Shown here: one piece after another, positions 1 to 8,771 of the stretch
Layout: every line of letters starts with the position of its first letter
Position numbering within the stretch: the stretch's first letter is position 1
Assembly (NCBI GenBank): GCA_017397645.1
Contig: JAFQIE010000037.1
Coordinates: forward strand, 1 to 64,000
Direction: 5' to 3'
Length of the DNA: 64,000 bases
Origin: Lachnospiraceae bacterium
Lineage (GTDB): Bacteria; Bacillota; Clostridia; Lachnospirales; Lachnospiraceae
Program-made: the position numbers and the translations under genes
The notes under the pieces: model-generated
The model's input: the letters and a program-made list of their open reading frames with translations, nothing else
Databases searched by the model: none
Told to the model about the DNA's origin: nothing

Positions 1-39
1 AAAATCCTCGTGTCGCTGGTTCGATTCCGGCTCTGGGCA
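1..39 (+). tRNA. tRNA-Phe (GAA), 3' portion only
   Basis: The first 39 bases are the 3' half of a tRNA. The anticodon loop ends in AAAA, followed by stem TCCTC, a 5-base variable region, a T arm (GCTGG / TTCGATT / CCGGC) and acceptor strand TCTGGGC with discriminator A at 39. No CCA is encoded. The implied 5' acceptor GCCCAGA and the A-rich loop fit tRNA-Phe, but the anticodon itself lies mostly outside the window, so the identity is inferred. Confidence 0.7.
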
Positions 40-74
40 TTTTTTTTGTGCTATTTTTTTATAGTCCACTATGT

Positions 75-80
75 TATAAT
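75..80 (+). promoter_or_regulatory. Candidate extended -10 promoter for the decarboxylase gene
   Basis: TATAAT is preceded by TG one base upstream, which makes an extended -10. The region where a -35 would sit is only a T-run, so any recognition would rely on the -10. It lies about 50 bases before the decarboxylase start and just after the T-run that follows the tRNA. Confidence 0.4.
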
Positions 81-129
81 GAAAGTATCTAAATAAGGAA
101 GCTATGATTCTGTTGTTTAAGGGGTGCTC

Positions 130-1560
130 GTGGAACATTTATATGATAGATTAAAAGAGTATAATTCATCGGATATGTACCCTTATCACATGCCGGGTCA
201 CAAGAGAAGGGCGTGGGGTGAGCTTCCTGAGTCGATGTATTCTATGGACATTACGGAGATTACTGATTTTGATAATCTTCATGATGCAGATGGGATCATC
301 GCAAAACTGCAGATTCAAGCTGCCCAAATGTACCATGCAGATGAGAGTTTTTATCTGATAAACGGAAGCACGGCTGGAATCCTAAGTGCAATCAGTTGTG
401 CGGTTTCGCAGGGTGGTCGGATTTTGATGTCCAGAAACTGTCACAAATCTTCATATCATGGCGCATATTTAAGAGAATTAGGGATATCTTATTTGTATCC
501 CTCGTATCATGAAAAATGTGGTATTTTAGAAGCGATTTCACCCAAACAGGTGGAGAAAGCGCTGGAGCAAACGCCCGATGTGCAAGCTGTTTTGATTGTG
601 ACTCCTACCTATGAGGGAAGAATTGCTGATGTGGAAGCTATTGCGGAAATTGTTCATGCGAAGGGTATCCCACTTATTGTGGATGAGGCTCATGGAGCGC
701 ATTTAGGGCTTGCTGAAGGCTTTGCAAAAAATAGTTGTCAGTGTGGCGCAGATTTGGTTATTCACAGCGTTCATAAGACTTTGCCCTCTTTGACGCAAAC
801 AGCATTGCTTCATGTAAATGGGAACCTGATTGACAGAGATAAATTGCGTCGCTTTTTGAGGATTTATCAAACCAGTAGTCCATCTTATCTGTTGATGGGT
901 AGCATAGACAATGCGCTACACCGGATTGAAACACAAGGGGCGGATGCGTTTCGTTCCTTCAAGGAAAATTGTATTCAAATGATGCACCGGCTTTCCGATT
1001 GTAAGAATTTAAGATTTTTGCCTATGGACGGCGTCCATCAGGATTTTGGTAAGCTTTTGATTTCCGTAAGGGACACAGAACTTACGGGGAAACAGTTATT
1101 CGATATTTTACGTGACCGCTATCACTTGGAATTGGAAATGGCTGCCGGGGATTATGCCCTGGCGATGTTTACAATCAATGATGGAACGGAAGCCTACACA
1201 AGAATGGTACAAGCACTTCTTGAGGTGGACAAGAGTGTTTCTAAAGCAGCCGGATTCACGGAGAGAATGCCGCTCCTCGACCGTTCCATTTTTGATGAGG
1301 TATCCGGGAAGACTCTGTGGGAAGCGTGGGACGCCCCTATGGAGTTTGTAGAATTGCAAGAGTCTGTAGGTAGATGTGCGGCAGAATTTGTCAATCTCTA
1401 TCCGCCGGGGATTCCCCTCCTTGTGCCGGGCGAATTGATTCGTGAAGAGTGCTATAGTGAAATAAAAAAGGCATATGAACAAGGACTCACGGTGCAGGGG
1501 CTGTCTGTGGTGGAGGATGTAAATGGGATCCAAACCATACAGATAAAGGTGTTGCAATAA
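130..1560 (+). CDS. Orn/Lys/Arg decarboxylase family protein (YaaO/SpeA-like)
   Basis: PLP-dependent fold type I decarboxylase of the small Gram-positive class, likely acting on lysine, arginine or ornithine to give a polyamine or its precursor in the cytosol. The start carries YPYHMPGHKRR. The middle has the pyridoxal lysine in SVHKT (about residue 216) and a DEAHGAH motif that binds the cofactor. A C-terminal domain ends with PPGIPLLVPGE, typical of the family. I chose GTG at 130 because AAGGGG at 119-124 is then 5 bases away; GTG at 124 would overlap that site. Bacillus yaaO lies near tmk-holB, as here. The substrate cannot be fixed from sequence. Confidence 0.85.
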   Translation: MEHLYDRLKEYNSSDMYPYHMPGHKRRAWGELPESMYSMDITEITDFDNLHDADGIIAKLQIQAAQMYHADESFYLINGSTAGILSAISCAVSQGGRILMSRNCHKSSYHGAYLRELGISYLYPSYHEKCGILEAISPKQVEKALEQTPDVQAVLIVTPTYEGRIADVEAIAEIVHAKGIPLIVDEAHGAHLGLAEGFAKNSCQCGADLVIHSVHKTLPSLTQTALLHVNGNLIDRDKLRRFLRIYQTSSPSYLLMGSIDNALHRIETQGADAFRSFKENCIQMMHRLSDCKNLRFLPMDGVHQDFGKLLISVRDTELTGKQLFDILRDRYHLELEMAAGDYALAMFTINDGTEAYTRMVQALLEVDKSVSKAAGFTERMPLLDRSIFDEVSGKTLWEAWDAPMEFVELQESVGRCAAEFVNLYPPGIPLLVPGELIREECYSEIKKAYEQGLTVQGLSVVEDVNGIQTIQIKVLQ

Positions 1561-1580
1561 AACAAATTTTAGAGGTAATA

Positions 1581-2993
1581 ATGAGAAAAACAAAAATTAT
1601 TTGTACCATAGGACCTGCAAGTAATAACGAAGAATGTCTGAGGGAATTGATGTTAGCGGGCATGAATGTTGCTAGATTTAACTTCTCCCATGACAATCAC
1701 CAGTTGCAAAAGGAAAAGCTGGAACGCGTGGAAAAGGTGAGAAAAGAGTTGGGTCTGTCTGTGGCTACATTGCTGGATACAAAGGGACCGGAAATCCGTC
1801 TTCAGGAGTTTGAAGATGGCAAGGTGGAGTTAAAGGAAGGTCAGGAATTTACTTTGACCATGGAAGACGTCAAGGGCAATCAGGATATGGTTTCTGTTTC
1901 CTATAAGAATCTTAACAAGGATGTGAAAGCCGGAACCATCATATTAATTGACGATGGACTGATTGCGATGGAAGTGCAGAAGGTGGAAGGGCCGAGAATA
2001 GTTTGCCGAGTGCTCAATGGTGGTAAGGTATCTAACCGGAAAGGATTAAATATTCCCGGCACAATTCTAACCATGCCCTATCTTAGTGAAACAGACAAAG
2101 AGGATATCTTATTTGGCGCAAAGGAAGGATTTGACTTTGTGGCAGCTTCCTTTACAAGAACAAAGGAAGATATATTGGAGATTAGAGAATTAATTAACTC
2201 ACAAAACAGCAAGATGAAAATCATTGCGAAGATAGAAAACATGCAGGGCATTCAAAATCTGGAAGAGATTTTGGAGGTGTCTGATGGTATTATGGTAGCC
2301 AGAGGAGACATGGGTGTGGAGATTCCTATAGAGGAAGTTCCCGCGTTACAAAAGGAAATCATCAAAAAAGCCAATGCCTGTGGGAAGCATGTTATCACCG
2401 CGACACAGATGTTGGAATCGATGATTAAAAACCCCAGGCCAACGCGAGCTGAAGCAACGGATGTTGCGAACGCCATTTATGACGGAACAACGGCAATTAT
2501 GTTGTCAGGAGAAACCGCGTCGGGCAAGTACCCGGTGGAAGCACTCAGAACGATGGCAAGGATTGCAGAATATACCGAGCAAAACATTGATTATCGGTCA
2601 CGTATGAAGAAGGTGGCTTGCGATACACCGGATATTACCGCTGCAATCGCACATGCTTCCTGTGACGCTGCGATGGATTTAAATGCGGCGGCAATTGTAA
2701 CAGTCACCATGACCGGCAGTACAGCGGAGGCACTGGCGAAGTTCAAACCCACTTGTCCTATCGTAGCCTGCGCAATCGGGGAGGATGTGTGCAGACAGAT
2801 GAACCTCTTATGGGGGGTGCAGACCTTACAGATAGCCACCAAGGAAACAGCGGAGGAGTTGTTTGCGGATGCTTTGGAACTGGTGAAAAAAGCAGGATAC
2901 GCCAAGGCAGGAGACATCGTAGTAATTACAGCCGGTGTGCCCTTGGGTATCGCCGGGAAGACGAACATGATTCGTGTAGTTGAGGTAGAATAA
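1581..2993 (+). CDS. pyk: Pyruvate kinase
   Basis: Catalyses phosphoenolpyruvate + ADP to pyruvate + ATP, the last step of glycolysis, in the cytosol. Recognised by the N-terminal KIICTIGPAS, LDTKGPEIR, the active-site stretch KIENMQGI, MVARGDMGVE and the C-terminal regulatory domain. At 470 residues it is the classical length and lacks the extra PEP-utiliser-like C-terminal domain found in many Bacillus enzymes. It follows the decarboxylase by 20 bases and precedes the kinase at 2998 by 4, so co-transcription is likely. It is an insertion relative to the Bacillus yaaO-tmk-holB order. Confidence 0.97.
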   Translation: MRKTKIICTIGPASNNEECLRELMLAGMNVARFNFSHDNHQLQKEKLERVEKVRKELGLSVATLLDTKGPEIRLQEFEDGKVELKEGQEFTLTMEDVKGNQDMVSVSYKNLNKDVKAGTIILIDDGLIAMEVQKVEGPRIVCRVLNGGKVSNRKGLNIPGTILTMPYLSETDKEDILFGAKEGFDFVAASFTRTKEDILEIRELINSQNSKMKIIAKIENMQGIQNLEEILEVSDGIMVARGDMGVEIPIEEVPALQKEIIKKANACGKHVITATQMLESMIKNPRPTRAEATDVANAIYDGTTAIMLSGETASGKYPVEALRTMARIAEYTEQNIDYRSRMKKVACDTPDITAAIAHASCDAAMDLNAAAIVTVTMTGSTAEALAKFKPTCPIVACAIGEDVCRQMNLLWGVQTLQIATKETAEELFADALELVKKAGYAKAGDIVVITAGVPLGIAGKTNMIRVVEVE

Positions 2994-2997
2994 CAAC

Positions 2998-3582
2998 ATG
3001 GGAAAGATAATCTGCCTGATGGGAAAAAGTTCCACAGGGAAAGACACTATTTTTAAGAAACTATTAGAAAACAAGGAATTGGGCTTGAAAAATATCGTGC
3101 CCTACACCACCAGACCCATCCGTAGCGGGGAAGTGGACGGCGTGGAGTATTTTTTCACTGACGAAGCAGGATATAAAAAGTTCCGTGCGGAGGGTAAGAT
3201 TATCGAGGCGAGAGCCTACGAAACCTATCATGGAATTTGGCGATACTTCACAGCAGACGATGGACAGATTCAAGAGGATGGGCCCGATTGCATTATGATT
3301 GGTACATTGGAAGCCTACGTGCAATTGTGCGCTTACTTTGGGGAGGAACGGTTACTTCCCGTGCTGATTCAGTTGGACGATGGTGTACGCTTGCAGAGAG
3401 CACTGCATCGCGAGATGGGACAGGACAATCCTAAGTATGAAGAAATGTGTCGCAGATTTTTGGCGGACAGTGTGGATTTTTCAGAGGAAAAAATCGCTGA
3501 AGCAGGGATTAAAAGATGTTTCGAGAACGATGATTTAGATAGGTGCCTCAACGAAATAATTGCGTACATAAGAAATTGTTAA
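2998..3582 (+). CDS. Guanylate kinase-like protein
   Basis: P-loop nucleoside monophosphate kinase of the guanylate kinase family, 194 residues. The P-loop reads GKSSTGKDT near residues 9-17, and TTRPIRSGEVDGVEYFF matches the GMP-binding region. The central part (YHGIWRYF, then IMIGTLEAY) departs from housekeeping Gmk, where a YGT...V and lid region are expected, so this may be a specialised paralogue. It starts 4 bases after pyk and sits where tmk stands in Bacillus (before holB). The GMP substrate is probable but not proven. Confidence 0.7.
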   Translation: MGKIICLMGKSSTGKDTIFKKLLENKELGLKNIVPYTTRPIRSGEVDGVEYFFTDEAGYKKFRAEGKIIEARAYETYHGIWRYFTADDGQIQEDGPDCIMIGTLEAYVQLCAYFGEERLLPVLIQLDDGVRLQRALHREMGQDNPKYEEMCRRFLADSVDFSEEKIAEAGIKRCFENDDLDRCLNEIIAYIRNC

Positions 3583-3602
3583 CCCTAAATGGAGGGCTAA
3601 AT

Positions 3603-4595
3603 ATGTCGAGATTTCAAGATATTATTGGGCAAGAGCAAATAAAAGAGCACTTAATGAATGCGATTTCCACGGGAAAGGTTTCCCATGCTTACATAATCAA
3701 TGGAGAAAGATTTTCGGGTAAGGAATTTGTGGCAAGGATTTTTGCTATGGCGTTGCAATGCGAGCAAGAGGGAATTGAACCGTGCCATAGTTGCCATTCT
3801 TGTGTGCAGACATTGTCTGACAACCAGCCGGACATTATCTATGTAACGCACGAAAAGCCTAATACAATCCGTGTGGATGAAATTCGCGAACAGGTGAATA
3901 GCGATGTGGCGATAAAGCCATACAGTAGTAAATATAAAATATACATTATAAGAGAAGCGGAAAAAATGAATGCAGAAGCACAGAATGCACTTCTGAAAAC
4001 CTTGGAAGAGCCCCCTGCATATGCAGTCATCATATTGTTGACTTCCAATCTCAACGATATGTTGCCTACCATTTTAAGCCGATGTGTTGTGTTGAACATA
4101 AAGCCTGTTGCGGACCATCTCATTAAGAAATACTTGTGTGAAGAGGTTTGCGTGCCGGATTATAAGGCACAGGTATGCGTAGCATTTGCCCGAGGTAATT
4201 TGGGACGGGCTAAATTATTGGCTACCAGCGAGGAATTTGATAATATCAAGGCTGATGCAGTATCTTTGCTGAAATATATTCATGAGATGGAGCTGTCTGA
4301 AATGATGGCAGCCGTCAAGAAGATGACAGAGTATAAGGTGGAAGTTGCGGATTATCTGGATATTTGCGCTATGTGGTATAGGGACGTGTTGCTATATAAA
4401 GCAACGAAGGATGCGAATCATTTGGTGTTTCAAGAAGAGATTCAAACCATCCGTGCAGTAGCAAAAAGAACCGGATACGAAGGCTTAGATTCGGTGATAG
4501 CGGCATTGGAGACTGCAAAGAAGCGTCTGGCAGCCAATGTGAACTTTGAACTGACTATGGAGTTGCTATTTCTTACCATGCAGGAAAATGGATAG
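3603..4595 (+). CDS. holB: DNA polymerase III subunit delta'
   Basis: Clamp-loader subunit that helps load the beta sliding clamp at replication. The N terminus FQDIIGQEQIKEHLMNAI and HAYIINGE match the AAA+ clamp-loader fold. Four cysteines in CEQEGIEPCHSCHSC (about residues 50-65) form the zinc module. The phosphate-binding loop is degenerate (GERFSGKEF), as expected for delta'. KTLEEPPAYA and LSRCVVL (sensor 1 region) follow. The ATG at 3603 has GGAGGG 7-12 bases upstream. It is 330 residues long and is followed by ricT, as in Bacillus. Confidence 0.92.
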   Translation: MSRFQDIIGQEQIKEHLMNAISTGKVSHAYIINGERFSGKEFVARIFAMALQCEQEGIEPCHSCHSCVQTLSDNQPDIIYVTHEKPNTIRVDEIREQVNSDVAIKPYSSKYKIYIIREAEKMNAEAQNALLKTLEEPPAYAVIILLTSNLNDMLPTILSRCVVLNIKPVADHLIKKYLCEEVCVPDYKAQVCVAFARGNLGRAKLLATSEEFDNIKADAVSLLKYIHEMELSEMMAAVKKMTEYKVEVADYLDICAMWYRDVLLYKATKDANHLVFQEEIQTIRAVAKRTGYEGLDSVIAALETAKKRLAANVNFELTMELLFLTMQENG

Positions 4596-4669
4596 GAAAG
4601 GTTGACAAGATAAAGGAATTGCCCTATAAATGAAAGGGAAGCGCTCATAGGCGCAAGTGAGGTAGATAG

Positions 4670-5869
4670 ATGATAAAAGTAATTGGAGTAAGATTCCGCA
4701 CAGCGGGAAAAATATATTTTTTTGATCCCAAGGATTTTGATATCAAGAGGGGGGATCATGTTATAGTTGAAACGGCCAGAGGCATTGAATTTGGTACGGT
4801 TATGTCCGGCGTTAAAGAGGTGGAAGATGAGAAGGTAATCCAGCCCTTGAAGCCCGTGTTACGTGTGGCAAATCAGAAGGATATTGAACAGGAAGCAGAA
4901 AACAAGGTCAAAGAAAAGGAAGCATTCCGTTTGTGCCTGGAAAAAATCAGAGAGCATGAATTGGATATGAAACTGATAGATGCAGAATATACCTTTGATA
5001 ATAATAAGGTACTGTTTTATTTTACTGCTGATGGAAGAATTGACTTTAGAGAATTGGTGAAGGATTTGGCAGCTGTATTCAAGACCAGAATTGAACTGCG
5101 TCAAATCGGTGTAAGAGACGAGACTAAAATCAGAGGTGGTATCGGTATTTGTGGCCGTCCTTTGTGTTGTCATAGTTATTTGGCAGATTTTGTTCCTGTT
5201 TCCATTAAGATGGCAAAAGAACAGAACTTGTCTTTGAATCCCACGAAGATTTCCGGTGTTTGTGGTCGTTTGATGTGTTGTTTGAAGAACGAAGAAGACA
5301 CATACGAAGAATTGAACAGGAGCCTGCCACGGGTGGGCGAGACAGTAACCGCCGAGGATGGCACCAAGGGAGAAGTACAAAGTGTGAATGTGCTTCGCCA
5401 GTTGGTTAAGGTGATTGTTGAAGAAGGCGATGAGAAGGAAATCAAGGAATACCCTGCAGAAAAACTTCAGTTTAAGCACAAGGGGACAAAGCGGGACAAT
5501 GCGGAACCCACGAAAGAAGAATTGCGCGAACTGGAAGGATTAGAAGATGCGCCGCAAGAGCAGGCGGAGAGCGGGGACCAATTCGAGCATAGAGACCGTA
5601 ACGAGCGTAAGGACCGTGGTGAGCGCAGGGACAATAACCAGCGTAAGGACCGTGGCGAGCGCAGAGAGCATAACCAGCGCAAGGAATCTGCCGAGCACAA
5701 GGAGCATAGCGCTGAGATGCAACAGGGTGAGAATGTAAATGCGGATGCACCGAAAGAAGGTCAACAAGAAGGGCAAAAGAAACATTCCAACCACCATAGA
5801 AGAAATCGCAGAAATCATCACGATAGACGAAACCATCAAGAAGGAAAAGCAAATGACAATCAAGCTTAA
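4670..5869 (+). CDS. ricT: PSP1-domain protein RicT (YaaT)
   Basis: RicT/YaaT family, which in Bacillus forms a complex with RicA and RicF, carries iron-sulfur clusters and assists RNase Y-dependent mRNA processing. The PSP1 core spans about residues 1-265 and has the conserved cysteine groups CGRPLCC and CGRLMCC. From about residue 270 the protein becomes a long, highly charged, Arg/Glu/Asn/His-rich tail, partly built from a 12-residue tandem repeat. Its last 17 bases overlap the trmN6 start, which suggests translational coupling. The usual RicT is shorter and lacks such a tail. The core call is firm; the tail function is unknown. Confidence 0.9.
   Translation: MIKVIGVRFRTAGKIYFFDPKDFDIKRGDHVIVETARGIEFGTVMSGVKEVEDEKVIQPLKPVLRVANQKDIEQEAENKVKEKEAFRLCLEKIREHELDMKLIDAEYTFDNNKVLFYFTADGRIDFRELVKDLAAVFKTRIELRQIGVRDETKIRGGIGICGRPLCCHSYLADFVPVSIKMAKEQNLSLNPTKISGVCGRLMCCLKNEEDTYEELNRSLPRVGETVTAEDGTKGEVQSVNVLRQLVKVIVEEGDEKEIKEYPAEKLQFKHKGTKRDNAEPTKEELRELEGLEDAPQEQAESGDQFEHRDRNERKDRGERRDNNQRKDRGERREHNQRKESAEHKEHSAEMQQGENVNADAPKEGQQEGQKKHSNHHRRNRRNHHDRRNHQEGKANDNQA
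5605..5684 (+). repeat. 36-bp in-frame tandem repeat within ricT
   Basis: Two full copies (5605-5640 and 5641-5676) differing at a few bases, plus the start of a third, encode the Arg/Asp/Glu-rich RKDRGERR-type repeat of the RicT tail. The 36-base period is a multiple of three, so gain or loss of copies keeps frame. Confidence 0.85.
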
Positions 5870-6590
5870 AGAGAATGAACGCTTGGATGAATTGCAGAGA
5901 AACGGCTATCGTATTATTCAAAATCCTGAAAAATTCTGTTTCGGTATGGATGCAGTATTGTTGACCGGTTTTGCCCATGCCAAGGAAACAGATATCCTTT
6001 TAGATTTGGGAACAGGCACAGGGATTATTCCTATCTTAATGGAAGCCAAATACAACTGTGCACACTTGACCGGGTTGGAAATACAACCGGAAAGTGCCGA
6101 TATGGCAGCCAGAAGCGTGGAGCTGAATGGACTGTCCCACAAGATTGATATTGTAGTCGGAGACATTAAGGAAGCAGACATGCGATTCAAGTCTGCTTCT
6201 TTTGATTGCATTACATGCAATCCCCCTTATATGATAGGACAGCATGGTCTGACCAATCCGGACGCACCGAAAGCCATTGCCAGACATGAGGTGCTATGTA
6301 CCTTTGAAGATATCGCGGCTCAGGTAGCAAAACTGCTGAAGCCCGGAGGGAAATTCTTTCTGGTGCACAGACCATTTCGCCTGGCAGAGATTATGACTAC
6401 GTTGACTAAGCACAAGCTGGAACCTAAACGCATGCAATTGGTATACCCCTACATAGATAAGGAACCCAACATGGTTTTAATCGAGGCAGTACGTGGGGGA
6501 AAACCTCGTATGACTGTGGAAAAACCTCTGATTGTATTCAAAGAGCCGGGTGTATATATGCCCGAAATATGTGATGTATACGGATATTGA
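5853..6590 (+). CDS. trmN6: tRNA1(Val) (adenine37-N6)-methyltransferase-like protein
   Basis: SAM-dependent N6-adenine methyltransferase of the YabB/YfiC family, probably modifying A37 of a valine tRNA. It has the SAM-binding motif LLDLGTGTGIIPIL and the catalytic NPPY motif (CITCNPPYMIG), with an N-terminal NGYRIIQNPEKFCFGMDAVLL typical of the family. The ATG at 5853 is preceded by AAGGAAAA and overlaps the ricT end by 17 bases. Longer in-frame starts upstream would only read through the ricT tail in another frame. 245 residues is the normal length. The neighbours ricT and rsmI match Bacillus order. Confidence 0.87.
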   Translation: MTIKLKENERLDELQRNGYRIIQNPEKFCFGMDAVLLTGFAHAKETDILLDLGTGTGIIPILMEAKYNCAHLTGLEIQPESADMAARSVELNGLSHKIDIVVGDIKEADMRFKSASFDCITCNPPYMIGQHGLTNPDAPKAIARHEVLCTFEDIAAQVAKLLKPGGKFFLVHRPFRLAEIMTTLTKHKLEPKRMQLVYPYIDKEPNMVLIEAVRGGKPRMTVEKPLIVFKEPGVYMPEICDVYGY

Positions 6591-6613
6591 CCAATGGAAA
6601 GGAGTTAGATGAC

Positions 6614-7459
6614 ATGGCAGGAACTCTATATTTGTGCGCAACCCCCATCGGAAACTTGCAGGATATGACACCCCGTGTTATTGAAACCTTAAAAAACGTA
6701 GACTTGATTGCGGCGGAGGATACGCGCAACAGTATTAAACTGTTAAATCATTTTGATATACACACCCCAATGACCAGCTACCACGAGTATAATAAAGTAG
6801 AAAAAGCCAAGCAGCTGGTAGGGAAACTGCTGGACGGCCAGAATATTGCTCTGATTACGGATGCGGGAACACCGGCGATCTCGGATCCCGGCGAGATTTT
6901 GGTGCAAATGTGTTATGAAAGTATGGTGCCTGTCACCAGTTTGCCCGGACCTGCAGCGTGTATTACTGCCCTTACTCTGTCGGGATTATCCACAAGAAGA
7001 TTCTGTTTCGAAGGATTTTTGCCCACAGAGAAGAAAGAACGGAAGGAACTGCTGGAGGAATTGGCGCAGGAGACCCGCACAATTATTCTCTATGAGGCGC
7101 CCCATCATTTAGTGAAAACACTGGAAGAGCTGTATCAGGCACTGGGGGCGAGAAAAGTGGCTCTTTGCAGGGAGCTTACGAAGAAATTTGAAACAGTGAT
7201 GCCCACTACCTTAGAAGCTGCTTTGACGTATTATGAGACTGAGGAACCCAGAGGCGAATATGTACTGGTGGTGGAAGGTAAGAGCAGAGAAGAACTCCGT
7301 AAGGAAGAAATTGCGTCCTGGGAGGAGATGTCCATTGAAGCTCATATGGAATACTATGAGAAACAGGGAATGGACAACAAAACAGCCATGAAGCAGGTGG
7401 CAAAAGACAGAGGTGTAGGCAAGCGGGATATCTATGCTCACCTGCACAAGGAGGACTGA
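6614..7459 (+). CDS. rsmI: 16S rRNA (cytidine1402-2'-O)-methyltransferase
   Basis: Tetrapyrrole-methylase-fold enzyme that 2'-O-methylates C1402 of 16S rRNA in the ribosomal P site. Conserved features are LYLCATPIGNLQDMTPR at the N terminus, AAEDTRNS, ITDAGTPAISDPG, SLPGPAA and the C-terminal winged-helix-like region. The ATG at 6614 has AAAGGAG at 6598-6604. It is 281 residues long, and the following 58-residue gene starts 3 bases after its stop. Confidence 0.95.
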   Translation: MAGTLYLCATPIGNLQDMTPRVIETLKNVDLIAAEDTRNSIKLLNHFDIHTPMTSYHEYNKVEKAKQLVGKLLDGQNIALITDAGTPAISDPGEILVQMCYESMVPVTSLPGPAACITALTLSGLSTRRFCFEGFLPTEKKERKELLEELAQETRTIILYEAPHHLVKTLEELYQALGARKVALCRELTKKFETVMPTTLEAALTYYETEEPRGEYVLVVEGKSREELRKEEIASWEEMSIEAHMEYYEKQGMDNKTAMKQVAKDRGVGKRDIYAHLHKED

Positions 7460-7462
7460 CAA

Positions 7463-7639
7463 ATGACGACAAATTGTGACATGTGTGTCAATTATGTCTA
7501 TGATGAAGACGACGAGTGTTATTATTGCTTGGTGAATCTGGATGAGGATGAGATGTATCGCTTCCTTACAGGTACCCAGCAGGCATGTCCTTATTTTAGG
7601 TTGGACGATGAGTATGGTGTGGTACGCCATCAGATGTAA
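7463..7639 (+). CDS. Small Cys-rich protein, DUF6472-like (58 aa)
   Basis: Translates to 58 residues beginning MTTNCDMCVNYVYDEDDEC. Cysteines at 5, 8, 19, 22 and 42 form two CxxC pairs plus a single Cys, suggesting a metal-binding (zinc-ribbon-like) fold; the chain is very acidic. AAGGAGG lies over the last codons of rsmI, 8 bases before the ATG, so it is translated with rsmI. I associate this pattern with DUF6472 in Lachnospiraceae. Function is unknown. Confidence 0.8.
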   Translation: MTTNCDMCVNYVYDEDDECYYCLVNLDEDEMYRFLTGTQQACPYFRLDDEYGVVRHQM

Positions 7640-7697
7640 AGCGTCCGGCATCATGAAATTGACAATTGAGATAAATATGTAAAGGAAAGATAGACCC

Positions 7698-8069
7698 ATG
7701 AAATTTATAAAGCAAATGACCATTATTTTTACCATTTCATTTATAGCAGAATTGATGGAATTCTTAATTCCATTGCCCATTGCTGCCAGTGTCTACGGGT
7801 TGATTTTGATGCTGATAGGGTTATTCACCAAAATAATTCCGATAGAAAAAGTGGAGAACGCAGCGGACTTTCTGATAGAAATCATGCCCATTATGTTTGT
7901 GCCCTCCACAGTCAGCATTATGACCAGATTCGACCAGATGAAACAAATGCTGGTGCCGTTATTGGTCATTAGTGCAGTTTCTACCTTTTTGGTATTTGCA
8001 GCTACGGGCAAGGTGGCGCAGGCGATTATGAAAAGAAAGGGAGCCAAGAAGGCTGGTGATAGAAGATGA
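7698..8069 (+). CDS. LrgA/CidA family holin-like membrane protein
   Basis: 123-residue protein with four predicted membrane helices and the LrgA/CidA signature (PLPIAASVYGLILM, ENAADFLIEIMPIMFVPSTV). Family members affect murein hydrolase activity and cell lysis in Staphylococcus, and in other bacteria a paired LrgA/LrgB can transport pyruvate or act in programmed lysis. Its stop overlaps the lrgB-like start by 4 bases (ATGA), as usual for the pair. Lrg versus Cid cannot be decided, and no LytSR genes are nearby. Confidence 0.9.
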   Translation: MKFIKQMTIIFTISFIAELMEFLIPLPIAASVYGLILMLIGLFTKIIPIEKVENAADFLIEIMPIMFVPSTVSIMTRFDQMKQMLVPLLVISAVSTFLVFAATGKVAQAIMKRKGAKKAGDRR

Positions 8070-8758
8070 ATGAGATGTTAAGAGAATCCATATTCTTTGG
8101 AGCGGCCATTAGTCTTTTGTTTTATCAGGTGGGCATGTATATCCAGAAAAAAACCAAATTTTCCTTGGCAAATCCCTTGTTGATTGCCGTCATTCTGATT
8201 ATCGGTGTATTGCTTGTATTGGATATTGATTACGACACCTACAATAATGGAGCAAAGTACATTCAGTATTTTCTGACACCCGTAACCGTCAGTCTGGCAG
8301 TGCCCTTGTACCGTCAGTTGAATTATATAAAAAAGTATCCCGTGGCGGTTTTTGTGTCCATTACCATGGGAGTTTTCATGGCTCTTGGCAGTATTTATAT
8401 TATGAGTTTATTATTTGGTCTTGGACATCAGGATTATGTGTCCCTGTTACCGAAGTCTATCACCACCGCAATCGGCATGGGAATTACAGAACAATATGAT
8501 GGAATTGTTCCCATCACTATTATCGGTATCAGTATTACCGGTGTTATGGGAAATGTGATGGCGGAGATTCTGTGTAAGTGGCTTCGTATCACAGAGCCGG
8601 TGGCAAAAGGACTTGCCATTGGTACCAGTTCTCATGCACTTGGTACTTCCAAAGCCCTGGAAATCGGTGAGGTGGAAGGCGCTATGAGCAGTTTGTCCAT
8701 TGTGGTTGCAGGGATTATCACTGTAATCATCGTTCCTTTATTTGTAAATTTGATTTAA
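8066..8758 (+). CDS. LrgB/CidB family membrane protein
   Basis: 230 residues with about six membrane helices. The LrgB signature is present: VSLLPKSITTAIGMGI and a C-terminal GTSSHALGTSKALEIGEVEGAMSSLS. It is the partner of the LrgA-like protein directly upstream, with overlapping start and stop codons. Together they probably form a membrane complex that influences envelope integrity or small-metabolite export; the exact role here is not evident from sequence. Confidence 0.93.
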   Translation: MNEMLRESIFFGAAISLLFYQVGMYIQKKTKFSLANPLLIAVILIIGVLLVLDIDYDTYNNGAKYIQYFLTPVTVSLAVPLYRQLNYIKKYPVAVFVSITMGVFMALGSIYIMSLLFGLGHQDYVSLLPKSITTAIGMGITEQYDGIVPITIIGISITGVMGNVMAEILCKWLRITEPVAKGLAIGTSSHALGTSKALEIGEVEGAMSSLSIVVAGIITVIIVPLFVNLI

Positions 8759-8771
8759 GTAGGAGTTTACT

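Noticed and set aside
5605..5684. CRISPR-like repeat in ricT
   Set aside because: The repeat is in frame, has no spacers, and is only about two copies; it encodes protein.
5739..5852. Upstream extension of the trmN6 reading frame
   Set aside because: It would translate the ricT tail in another frame with no ribosome binding site; the family N terminus begins at 5853.
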